Origin: an uncultured Lachnospiraceae bacterium
GTDB lineage: Bacteria; Bacillota; Clostridia; Lachnospirales; Lachnospiraceae
Length of the DNA stretch: 8,357 bases
Assembly: GCA_902783735.1 (NCBI GenBank)
Contig: CACZSE010000175.1
Location: forward strand, 1-8,357
Direction of reading: 5' to 3'
The notes under the pieces were generated by a model. The model was not told where the DNA came from. It was given only the letters and a program-made list of their open reading frames with translations, and searched no databases. The stretch's first letter is position 1. Each line of letters starts with the position of its first letter. This document shows positions 1-6,339 of this stretch, piece by piece. The position numbers were made by a program, and so were the translations under genes.

Positions 1-1793
1 GATGTAAATGCACAGTTTTTTTCGCCGGCTATCCCGGCACCGGCTACAGCACCTGTCATGAGCGCCGGATCGATCCCCAGGTGACCTGAAAGACCTATTA
101 CTATCGGGAATATGATCGCATACATTGACCATGAAGAACCCAATGCCATAGTGACGGCCATTGACAGTAAAAATGTCATACAAGGCAGTAAAAATGTCCT
201 GCCTTCAAACACATCTATCATCTGCTCCAGATATATATGAAGTCCGAGACTATCCAGCAAGGTGGAAAAATTGATGGTTAACAGATAGAGGATGATCGGA
301 AGGGTGCTGTCGGCTATTCCGTCGATCAGATGCTCTATAAACTGCTCCGGAGTCATGATCTTTTGGAAACAATATAGAAAGAACATAAATGTCAGAGTCA
401 CGGCAAGTCCGATGGCACTGTCTGTAACCAGACTTTTGCTTATGATACTTCTTACTATCACAGAGCTGACAGCCATGACGATAATGGGCAATATAACATT
501 CAGCTTCCTGCCCCATACTTCCGAGTCATGAACACTAAGATACTTTTCGGATCCCTTTGGCCAAAGAACGCCGGTCTCATCTTTTCTCTTTTCAGCTTCT
601 TTTAACTGCATATTGTAAGGCAGATGTCCAAGTGCAAATAAGATCATTGCTATAAGTGTGATGATCGAGAAAAAATTATATGGAACGGAACGTATAAAAA
701 GCAGAGCGGCATCTTTCTTCACGCTGGCAGCCAGTGTACCCGTAACAAATATTCCCCATAGCGAAATAGGAAAGAAAGAGCTTAAGACTGTAGGCAGCAT
801 GCTGAAAAACAAGGCTTGTTTTTCACGGGTAGTCTTGTTTTCTTTGGCGGGTTTGTAAGCGGAATATGTGGCAGTCAGCATGTTAAGACCGTCATCAATT
901 GCAGTTATGAGCATTATTATCAAAGAAGAGAAGAACATGTTTTTTTCGGTCTTACTGTATTTGACAGCAGTTTTCTCAAATGCGGTAACCCCGCCGGATA
1001 CCACAATAAGATTGACCATACCTCCGATAAGTGCCATTACGAGAACGGTAAAGACGTTATCGGGCTGTGACATGGTCATCATGATGGAATCGACATATCC
1101 GGTAAAAACACCGCTTCGATAAACAAGTATGGCTGCGAGAATGCCTGAAGTGATCAATGATTCAACTGTACGTTTGGTAATGAGAACGTAGCAGAGCATA
1201 AATATAAGCGGAAGTAAAAATACCGGGAATGGCAAAGACGAAGCCACCCCAAGCAGAGCAAGCATATAGATCAGAAAAACTATGCCGTATTGTATCAGCA
1301 TTTTTGAGAAGCTCATGGGGTTATTGTTGGCCGGATATGAAAGAATACCTTTTCTCATTCCCGAGAGGGCCAGTATCTGCGAATGCTTTCCGGAGAGCTG
1401 CGCATAAACACGTTTCATGAATTCGCCGTAAATATCCGGATGCTTACCTAAAAAGTCCATAAGATCCTTGCTTTCCATTTTGTATACAACGGATCTTCCC
1501 ATGGACCTGACGGTAGACAGACGTTTCTGTCCGGAAAGAACACCGTATTCCCCGAAATACTGACCGGCATGAAGTATGTTTAGCTGTTTTTCTTCTTCAT
1601 CAAGCACGATCACTGTACCGGACTCTATAAAAAACATTCCGTCGGATTCCGTATCTATCGTACATATGTCACTATTATTGCTGAAATACATTTTTTTGAG
1701 TCCGGATCTTATTATAGAAATATCATCGGCATTGTCTGTCGGATCCATACCGAAAAAATCTGCAATATAACGTTCGTTAATCCTTTCTCCCAT
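1..1793 (-). CDS. NhaC-family antiporter with N-terminal cyclic-nucleotide-binding-type domain (3' end off window)
   Basis: Reading the minus strand from ATG at 1793 gives 597 uninterrupted codons to the left edge, so the C-terminus is missing. Residues about 25-130 form a Crp-like cNMP-binding fold: a glycine-turn region (FFIESGTVIVLDEE), then FGE at 80-82 and QKRLSTVRS at 89-97, which resembles a phosphate-binding cassette with Arg91. From about residue 163 the protein is strongly hydrophobic with many membrane segments. NhaC-like (PF03553) landmarks are an Asp-Asp pair at 300-301, TREKQALFF near 321-330, FPISLWGIF at 341-349 and GSSWSMYAIIFPI at 552-564. The start follows AGAGGTGG a few bases upstream. 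NhaC members exchange Na+ for H+ or for organic substrates across the cytoplasmic membrane, so the substrate is open. The cassette has Leu92 where Ser/Thr usually contacts the nucleotide phosphate, so the ligand is uncertain. Family assignment is confident; nucleotide control of transport is inference. Confidence 0.85.
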   Translation of the reverse strand, partial: MGERINERYIADFFGMDPTDNADDISIIRSGLKKMYFSNNSDICTIDTESDGMFFIESGTVIVLDEEEKQLNILHAGQYFGEYGVLSGQKRLSTVRSMGRSVVYKMESKDLMDFLGKHPDIYGEFMKRVYAQLSGKHSQILALSGMRKGILSYPANNNPMSFSKMLIQYGIVFLIYMLALLGVASSLPFPVFLLPLIFMLCYVLITKRTVESLITSGILAAILVYRSGVFTGYVDSIMMTMSQPDNVFTVLVMALIGGMVNLIVVSGGVTAFEKTAVKYSKTEKNMFFSSLIIMLITAIDDGLNMLTATYSAYKPAKENKTTREKQALFFSMLPTVLSSFFPISLWGIFVTGTLAASVKKDAALLFIRSVPYNFFSIITLIAMILFALGHLPYNMQLKEAEKRKDETGVLWPKGSEKYLSVHDSEVWGRKLNVILPIIVMAVSSVIVRSIISKSLVTDSAIGLAVTLTFMFFLYCFQKIMTPEQFIEHLIDGIADSTLPIILYLLTINFSTLLDSLGLHIYLEQMIDVFEGRTFLLPCMTFLLSMAVTMALGSSWSMYAIIFPIVIGLSGHLGIDPALMTGAVAGAGIAGEKNCAFT

Positions 1794-1831
1794 GTCCCAC
1801 CTCTGAAAACAAATATTTATATGTATACACT

Positions 1832-1840
1832 ATTTTAACA
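1832..1840 (-). promoter_or_regulatory. Possible extended -10 promoter for the antiporter gene
   Basis: On the minus strand the sequence TGTTAAAAT forms an extended -10 element (TGn plus TAAAAT) about 40 bases upstream of the antiporter ATG. No convincing -35 hexamer lies 16-18 bases further upstream. This is therefore a weak prediction from sequence shape alone. Confidence 0.3.
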
Positions 1841-1855
1841 TAGCAGCGACTTGTT

Positions 1856-1878
1856 TTTTGCATATATATGGTGCAAAA
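1856..1878. promoter_or_regulatory. Inverted repeat TTTTGCA-N9-TGCAAAA in the divergent intergenic region
   Basis: Perfect 7-bp arms at 1856-1862 and 1872-1878 are separated by the AT-rich spacer TATATATGG. The repeat lies between the antiporter (minus) and the zinc-ribbon gene (plus), where divergent promoters are expected, so it has the shape of a dimeric regulator site. No known regulator consensus was recognised. AT-rich DNA yields such repeats by chance fairly often. Confidence 0.35.
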
Positions 1879-1896
1879 TAAAATATGTGTGAAAAA

Positions 1897-1910
1897 GTGT
1901 CGGATGACAC
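1897..1910 (+). other. Small hairpin just upstream of the zinc-ribbon gene ribosome site
   Basis: GTGTC (1897-1901) and GACAC (1906-1910) pair perfectly around a GGAT loop, ending seven bases before the AAGGAGG site at 1918-1924. It could affect the stability or translation of the leader. A 5-bp stem is short and may be incidental. Confidence 0.25.
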
Positions 1911-1929
1911 GGTAATGAAGGAGGAATAT

Positions 1930-3225
1930 ATGGCTGATCAGATTACAAATTATAAGTGCCCCGCATGTTCCGGACCGCTGCATTTTGCGGCCAAATCGGG
2001 ACAGATGGAGTGTGAGTTTTGCGGAAGCACCTATTCTGTTGAGGAAATAGAGGCACATTATGCCGAAGAGGATGCAAAAGCTGCTCAGGCAAAAGCAGAG
2101 GCGGATCATAAGCCCGCATCGGACAATGAATGGGCTGTCAGCGATGAAATGTGGAATGGAGAGGGTATGAAGTCCTACAGCTGTCCAAGCTGTGGAGCCA
2201 CTCTTGTTTGTGACGATAACCTTGCCGCATCGAGCTGTCCGTACTGCGGAAATCCTACGGTAGTACCGGGACAGTTTACGGATATGTTAAAGCCGGATTA
2301 TGTCATTCCTTTCAAACTTGAAAAGGATGATGCGCTGAAGGCTTTAAAGAAGCACTACGGAAATAAGTACCTGCTCCCTCAGGCGTTTAAAAATGCGAAC
2401 CACCTTGATGAGATAAAGGGTGTTTACGTTCCTTTCTGGCTTTACGATGGAAAAGCATACGGTGACTGCGAATATGAAGCAGTTAAGAGCGAAACCAAGC
2501 GTCAGGGCGATGAGCAGGTAACGACTAAAGAGATATATCATGTAGAAAGAAAAGGAACACTGGAGTTTTCAAAGATCCCTGCGGATGCTTCAACAAAGAT
2601 GGATGATAATCTTATGGAATCTATAGAACCCTACAAGTATGAAGATCTCAAGCCGTTTTCAAAGGCATATCTTACAGGCTATATGGCTGACAAATATGAT
2701 GTGGAGGCCAAAGATGATGCACCCAGAGTTATCAGCCGTGCAAAAGAGTCAACAAGAAATGCTCTGTACAATGATGTAAAAGGATATACAAATGTTACAC
2801 CGAAGACTGAAAATATCAGGGTCGAACAGGGAAAGGCATATTATGCCATGCTTCCGGTATGGCTTTTGACCACCAGATGGAACGGAAATAATTATACATT
2901 TGCCATGAACGGACAGACCGGAAAACTGGTAGGCGATCTGCCGACAAATAAACCTAAGATGTGGATGACCATAGCGGCGATCTTTGCAGTGGTGATGCTG
3001 GCAACAATGTTTATAGCCGGCTGGTCGGCGAGCGGAGGTCTTGTCGCAGCGATCGTGGTAGCAGGTATAGCCGGTGTTATTCTCTACAACAGTACAAAGA
3101 GCGTTGCTCATGTGACAGCGGCAAATAATTATATAAAACAGGATGGGGTGAATATCACACACAGGAAAGACTCCTTCCTGCGAAAAGAAGAGTCAAGACA
3201 GAAAATAAATACAGGAAACAATTGA
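1930..3225 (+). CDS. Double zinc-ribbon protein with two C-terminal membrane segments
   Basis: This 431-aa protein has two four-cysteine zinc ribbons: C10/C13 with C28/C31, and C85/C88 with C103/C106. An Ala/Glu-rich, probably helical linker (about 38-65) separates them. A conserved-looking central region follows, with GVYVPFWLYD near 164-173, MLPVWLLTTRW near 307-317 and MNGQTGKLVGDLP at 326-338. Hydrophobic segments lie at about 344-365 and 368-387, with a basic tail. Proteins of this layout are common in Firmicutes and are often labelled 'TFIIB-type zinc ribbon-containing protein' or, misleadingly, 'PriA'; no helicase motif is present. The ATG at 1930 is chosen because AAGGAGG ends five bases before it. 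An in-frame ATG at 1885 lacks a ribosome site. The likely role is membrane-associated, but the molecular function is unknown. Confidence 0.88.
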   Translation: MADQITNYKCPACSGPLHFAAKSGQMECEFCGSTYSVEEIEAHYAEEDAKAAQAKAEADHKPASDNEWAVSDEMWNGEGMKSYSCPSCGATLVCDDNLAASSCPYCGNPTVVPGQFTDMLKPDYVIPFKLEKDDALKALKKHYGNKYLLPQAFKNANHLDEIKGVYVPFWLYDGKAYGDCEYEAVKSETKRQGDEQVTTKEIYHVERKGTLEFSKIPADASTKMDDNLMESIEPYKYEDLKPFSKAYLTGYMADKYDVEAKDDAPRVISRAKESTRNALYNDVKGYTNVTPKTENIRVEQGKAYYAMLPVWLLTTRWNGNNYTFAMNGQTGKLVGDLPTNKPKMWMTIAAIFAVVMLATMFIAGWSASGGLVAAIVVAGIAGVILYNSTKSVAHVTAANNYIKQDGVNITHRKDSFLRKEESRQKINTGNN

Positions 3226-3241
3226 CAATTGGATCTTATGC

Positions 3242-3272
3242 AGAATAACCGCCTTTGAGCGGTTATTCTTTC
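3242..3272 (+). terminator. Rho-independent terminator after the zinc-ribbon gene
   Basis: Perfect 11-bp arms AGAATAACCGC (3242-3252) and GCGGTTATTCT (3259-3269) enclose a CTTTGA loop and are followed by a short T-rich tract. It starts 16 bases after the TGA at 3223-3225, so the zinc-ribbon gene is probably transcribed alone. Confidence 0.85.
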
Positions 3273-3310
3273 TATGAGACAATACATGTCACATACGAAA
3301 AAAAGTACAT

Positions 3311-3339
3311 TTGCTCGTTCTGTGTCCTTCTAATATACA
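3311..3339 (+). promoter_or_regulatory. Predicted sigma-A promoter for the small membrane protein/XRE pair
   Basis: TTGCTC (3311-3316) and TATACA (3334-3339) are separated by exactly 17 bases, a good housekeeping spacing. The element lies downstream of the terminator at 3242-3272 and about 85 bases upstream of the ATG at 3424. This predicts a leader of roughly 75-80 bases. Confidence 0.5.
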
Positions 3340-3375
3340 CGATACGGATATACCATGTGATCAGAAACAGCCGAT

Positions 3376-3395
3376 GCGGAAATATCCGCCGGCGG
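3376..3395 (+). other. Overlapping GC-rich palindromes in the leader of the XRE operon
   Basis: GCGGA-AATA-TCCGC (3376-3389) is a 5-bp hairpin. It overlaps the perfect 10-bp palindrome CCGCCGGCGG (3386-3395), so the two structures exclude each other. They lie 15 bases before the AGGAGG ribosome site at 3410-3415. They could be an operator for the encoded XRE regulator or an RNA structure. No experimental support is available from the sequence. Confidence 0.3.
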
Positions 3396-3423
3396 GAAAA
3401 AAGTATATCAGGAGGATGATCAA

Positions 3424-3642
3424 ATGAAAACAGAAAACAAAACAGTAATGGTAGTTATCAGGATGTGTTTGGCTCTGGCGGGTCTTTCCTTTATCGTTTT
3501 ATCAATGGTAAAGGATCAGACGACACCGTATCTGACAATTGGGTTGGCGTTTATCGCAGCAGCAAACATTTTCAATGCAAAGTGCATGTTTAATAAGAAA
3601 GGAAAGATCGATGGATCAGGTAAAGACAGGAGCATTTCTTAG
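3424..3642 (+). CDS. Small two-pass membrane protein, unknown function
   Basis: The 72-aa product has hydrophobic segments at about 8-28 and 36-52, a short polar turn (KDQTT) and a Lys-rich tail. The orientation of the ends was not resolved. AGGAGG at 3410-3415 sits eight bases before the ATG, which is strong support for translation. The last 32 bases overlap the start of the XRE regulator in another frame, implying co-expression and probably translational coupling. Small membrane proteins encoded with XRE regulators are common in clostridia. A role as partner of the membrane-anchored regulator is inference. Confidence 0.75.
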   Translation: MKTENKTVMVVIRMCLALAGLSFIVLSMVKDQTTPYLTIGLAFIAAANIFNAKCMFNKKGKIDGSGKDRSIS

Positions 3643-4141
3643 GGATTTGAGAAAGGAAAGAAATATCACACAGGAACAGTTGGCTGAAAAAATGTGTGTT
3701 TCCAGAAGAACGGTTTCCAGATGGGAGACCGGCAGCAACATGCCTGATCTGGATATTCTTATTGAAATATCGGAATACTACAATGTGGATCTCAGAGAGA
3801 TCCTGGATGGTGAAAGAAAGGAAGAGCAAATGAATAAAGAAATGAAGGAAACAGTATTAAAGGTAGCGGATTTCAGCAAGGAGCAGGAAGCAAAGGTTAT
3901 AAAAAGAATACATATAATGTTTCTTTTGGGATTGGCAGCCGCAATTGTATTTTTGGTTACATTTTTCATGGACAAAGAAGATGCGGGCGCATTGTATGGC
4001 TTTGCACAGGGAGTGTCTCTCGGAATAGAATTCGGAATGATCATAATAGGTGTGATCATCACAAGCAAGTATTCAAAAAAGATACGTGAGTTCAAGTACA
4101 GATTACTGAAAAAGGGATCAGGTGAACTTTCTGACTCTTAA
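3611..4141 (+). CDS. XRE-family regulator with two C-terminal membrane segments
   Basis: In this 176-aa protein, residues about 7-65 are a Cro/CI-type helix-turn-helix. The pattern ITQEQLAEKMCVSRRTVSRW at 19-38 and the following MPDLDILIEISEYY are typical of the XRE family. Hydrophobic segments at about 101-119 and 134-151 predict a two-pass membrane anchor, followed by a basic tail. DNA binding and membrane location together suggest a regulator tethered to the cytoplasmic membrane that may respond to envelope state or to a membrane partner. The ATG at 3611 is chosen because AAAGGA lies seven bases upstream and the helix-turn-helix starts at once. The reading frame is open further upstream to 3539, but inside the preceding gene. 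Its 3' end overlaps the convergent radical SAM gene by 24 bases. Confidence 0.88.
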   Translation: MDQVKTGAFLRDLRKERNITQEQLAEKMCVSRRTVSRWETGSNMPDLDILIEISEYYNVDLREILDGERKEEQMNKEMKETVLKVADFSKEQEAKVIKRIHIMFLLGLAAAIVFLVTFFMDKEDAGALYGFAQGVSLGIEFGMIIIGVIITSKYSKKIREFKYRLLKKGSGELSDS

Positions 4142-4714
4142 ATCTACACCTATGCTTTCAGAGAGTTTTCTTGCGGCTTCTATCTGTTCTTTGGGAAGAA
4201 CGTCAACGACCGTGAGTTTAACGTCCATACCGCATTTCCTGCATTCTTGAGCAAAAGAGAGCATAGCATCAAAAGCCCCATCAAGCTGAGGTTTTGTAAC
4301 TGCATTGTAGGATTCTTCATCCGGAGCGTTTAAGCTGATCGATACAGTATCAACAACCTTGGCTAAAAGAGGGGCTATATTCTTTTTATTCTGTAAAGAT
4401 CCCAAACCGTTTGTATTAAGTCTGACCTTGAGGTGTTTTTCGTTTTTTACGACCGCGGCAGCCTCAAGCAATGTATCAAGAGCACATGTAGGCTCTCCGT
4501 ATCCGCAAAATACGAGCTCACTCTGTCCGGTGAAATCATAGTTTCTTATGGCTTCAAGGACCTCTTCCTTGGTAGGATTAACCTGATGCCAGAGCGTGTC
4601 GGCATTACCGATTCCATCTTTTAAAAACCTGATGCAGAAAGTACATCTGCAATTGCACAGATTGGTGATGTTAGCATAAACCTGGTTGTTATATTTGTAT
4701 AATATGTCTGCCAT
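4118..4714 (-). CDS. TatD-associated radical SAM protein
   Basis: This 198-aa radical SAM protein has the CX3CX2C cluster motif at C20, C24 and C27, which ligates a [4Fe-4S] cluster, and a GYGEP SAM-binding motif at 71-75. Strand motifs LNTNG (99-103) and SISLNAP (125-131) follow. The short length and layout match the 'TatD-linked' radical SAM group of Firmicutes, whose substrate is unknown; no tatD gene is in this window. The start at 4714 is the A of TAATG, where the upstream ECF gene stops, with AAAAGGAGAG inside the end of that gene. An ATG at 4747 would give 11 more residues but is less likely. It is the last gene of the minus-strand run and overlaps the XRE gene's 3' end. Confidence 0.88.
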   Translation of the reverse strand: MADILYKYNNQVYANITNLCNCRCTFCIRFLKDGIGNADTLWHQVNPTKEEVLEAIRNYDFTGQSELVFCGYGEPTCALDTLLEAAAVVKNEKHLKVRLNTNGLGSLQNKKNIAPLLAKVVDTVSISLNAPDEESYNAVTKPQLDGAFDAMLSFAQECRKCGMDVKLTVVDVLPKEQIEAARKLSESIGVDLRVRKFT

Positions 4715-5253
4715 TATGATCTCTCCTTTTTTGAACCGTTTTCCCAAGAGGGAGTCAGAGATTTTATTTTCGCTTTATCAAGAGCATACGCAAGAATGTA
4801 AAAGAATATGGCGCTTCCGCCGGACTGAACAAGACTGCCGGTTATGGATGCGATCAAAGCTGCCCATCCGCCAAAGAGTATAGCTTCTGCGATATAATAA
4901 CCGAATGCACTTATGATAAAAGCGATCCATGGTGCAATGATATTTCTCCTGCACAGGATCTTTTCATTGCGTGATGTAAATGATAAGACCAGCAGGGATT
5001 TTATTATTATCGTTGCTATTGTCCACATCGGAGCGGTTAAAAGATCGGCAAGTCCGCCGCCTATTGCTGCTGCAGCGATCGCATACGGCGTGGGTAACAG
5101 ACAGGCGGCAATATATATGAGCGCATCACCGAAATGAATGTAGCCGCCGTTTGCTCCTACCGGAATATGCACAAAGAAAGCGGTAAAAAATGTAATCAAA
5201 GCGGCAAATATACCTGCGGTTGTCAATAGTCTCAATGAGTGTTCTTTTTTCAT
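4714..5253 (-). CDS. ECF transporter S component, putative B6-vitamer specificity
   Basis: This 179-aa integral membrane protein has about six hydrophobic segments, at roughly 8-30, 41-55, 57-72, 77-92, 105-126 and 130-158. Motifs GGYIHFGDALIYIAA (36-50), LLPTPYAIAAAAIGGGLADL (52-71) and TIIIK (81-85) are typical of S components of energy-coupling factor importers. These bind a vitamin and pair with a shared EcfAA'T module, which is not encoded here. The gene lies 35 bases downstream of a pyridoxal/pyridoxamine kinase, so pyridoxine, pyridoxal or pyridoxamine is the natural guess, as for PdxU-type proteins. Specificity is inferred from context only. The stop TAA shares one base with the ATG of the radical SAM gene. 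The ATG is preceded by GAGAAGG. Confidence 0.85.
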   Translation of the reverse strand: MKKEHSLRLLTTAGIFAALITFFTAFFVHIPVGANGGYIHFGDALIYIAACLLPTPYAIAAAAIGGGLADLLTAPMWTIATIIIKSLLVLSFTSRNEKILCRRNIIAPWIAFIISAFGYYIAEAILFGGWAALIASITGSLVQSGGSAIFFYILAYALDKAKIKSLTPSWENGSKKERS

Positions 5254-5288
5254 GTCAGATACCTTCTCAAAAATGATATATTATGTGA

Positions 5289-6128
5289 TCAAAGCATGTT
5301 AAGATGCATTTCAAATTCTGTTCCGAATTTGGGATCCGTGCCTGAGCGGTGCGCATCTGCAACGGAAGCTCTGATAAACTCTGCAGTCCTTTTGGTGGCT
5401 TCAAAAGCAGTTTTTCCGTTAAGGATCTGTCCTAAAACAGCCGCTGCAAAAAGATCTCCGGTTCCTGAAAAATCTCCTCCGCCACTGCTTACGGTATAAA
5501 GTTTACTGCAATCTCTGGTGACCACCATGTTTCCGAGCAGAGGGTTACCGGATCCATCCGTTAATTTAATGCCTGTAACAATGATAGTCTTGTTCGGACG
5601 GTTTAAAAGCTTTTTTGAAAGAGACTCGATCTTTTCCTTTAATGTTTCCGGATCGAGTTCCAAGACAGTACTTATGTCCTCACCGGTCAAAAGAAACAAT
5701 TCCGTGACATTGGGAGTAAGGATATCGGCTTCTTTTGCCAGTTCAAAGATCGTTTCGTGCAGTTCACCGGAATAATTGACGTAAGTCTGTCCGCCGTCGC
5801 CCATTACCGGATCGACCAAAAGCAGCGTATCCTTCTCATGAAAACGACGAACAAAGGACAATAGCTTTTTTCCCTGCAGAGGGTCTATCAGAAAACCGGT
5901 TATGATCCCGTCAAAAGATATATTCATATCGGACCAGGATTCGGTAAATGAATCGATCATGTCCGTATTACTTTTATAATGATAATTCTTAAAACCCGTC
6001 TGAGCTGTATAAACACCGGTCGGTAGGGGGCATGCCTGTATCCCGAGAGTTGAGAGAACAACTATGTCGGCTACAAGCGAACATTTTCCGAATCCGGAGA
6101 TATCATTTATCACCGCAACTTTTTTCAT
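5289..6128 (-). CDS. pdxY: Pyridoxal/pyridoxamine kinase (PdxK/PdxY type)
   Basis: This 279-aa ribokinase-fold enzyme phosphorylates the 5'-hydroxymethyl group of B6 vitamers in the salvage route to pyridoxal 5'-phosphate in the cytoplasm. Full family length is present. The N-terminal NDISGFGKCSL (8-18) and PLPTGVYTAQTGF (34-46) match the substrate region, DPVMGD at 106-111 and TPNVTE at 138-143 the Mg-ATP region, and GGGDFSGTGDLFAA at 216-229 carries the catalytic base Asp225. It is the first gene of a minus-strand run with the ECF S component, which fits import followed by metabolic trapping. A weak GGAAG ribosome site lies somewhat far upstream of the ATG. A ThiD-like activity on hydroxymethylpyrimidine is possible, but the motifs favour the PdxY group. 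Confidence 0.9.
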   Translation of the reverse strand: MKKVAVINDISGFGKCSLVADIVVLSTLGIQACPLPTGVYTAQTGFKNYHYKSNTDMIDSFTESWSDMNISFDGIITGFLIDPLQGKKLLSFVRRFHEKDTLLLVDPVMGDGGQTYVNYSGELHETIFELAKEADILTPNVTELFLLTGEDISTVLELDPETLKEKIESLSKKLLNRPNKTIIVTGIKLTDGSGNPLLGNMVVTRDCSKLYTVSSGGGDFSGTGDLFAAAVLGQILNGKTAFEATKRTAEFIRASVADAHRSGTDPKFGTEFEMHLNML

Positions 6129-6219
6129 AACAGATCCGTATCTTCCTATAGGTAATAATAAATAATGTTTCTTTGCCTTAAATCCGGGAATTCAAAAAGC
6201 ATGAATACAATATAAGTCA

Positions 6220-6266
6220 AATTTGGTTATAATATAATAGCCAAATTCAGATAATATTATATAACC
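6220..6266. repeat. AT-rich nested inverted repeats between pdxY and gpx
   Basis: AATTTGG (6220-6226) and CCAAATT (6241-6247) form one inverted repeat around an AT-only-like spacer. GGTTATA (6225-6231) and TATAACC (6260-6266) form a second that shares two bases with the first. They sit in the divergent region upstream of pdxY, where its promoter and any operator should be. No clean -35/-10 pair for pdxY was found. AT-richness makes chance pairing likely. Confidence 0.3.
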
Positions 6267-6310
6267 AGATTGATAAATGGTAAATAATTTGAAAATATTT
6301 AAAAAAACTG

Positions 6311-6339
6311 TTGACAAACATCGACCGATTGAGTACAAT
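6311..6339 (+). promoter_or_regulatory. Sigma-A promoter of the glutathione peroxidase gene
   Basis: A consensus -35 TTGACA (6311-6316) is followed after exactly 17 bases by TACAAT (6334-6339), one base from the -10 consensus. It is the strongest promoter in the window. The -10 lies entirely within the left half of the palindrome at 6326-6356, so a protein bound there would block RNA polymerase. Confidence 0.85.

Noticed and set aside
292..1420. Several plus-strand frames of 60-84 codons across the left region
   Set aside because: All lie antisense to one long minus-strand gene with clear domain motifs; none has a ribosome site or recognisable motif.
1777..2109. Minus-strand 110-codon frame spanning the antiporter start and the zinc-ribbon start
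   Set aside because: It overlaps two well-supported divergent genes, has no ribosome site and has a composition rich in Cys, Phe and Tyr typical of a reverse-strand shadow.
2749..3162. Minus-strand 137-codon frame rich in Cys and His
   Set aside because: It is antisense to the C-terminal half of the zinc-ribbon protein and looks like a mirror of its codons; no start context.
3217..3232. ACAATTGACAATTG near the zinc-ribbon stop, considered as a second OhrR box
   Set aside because: It is a short direct repeat, not the TACAATT-N-AATTGTA palindrome, and it lies at the end of a gene before a terminator rather than at a promoter.
5254..5288. Possible riboswitch or terminator between pdxY and the ECF gene
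   Set aside because: The 35-base gap is too short for a riboswitch and shows no stable stem with a T-tract.
6129..6250. TTGACT on the minus strand upstream of pdxY as a -35 element
   Set aside because: No -10-like hexamer occurs 16-18 bases downstream, so no promoter call was made.
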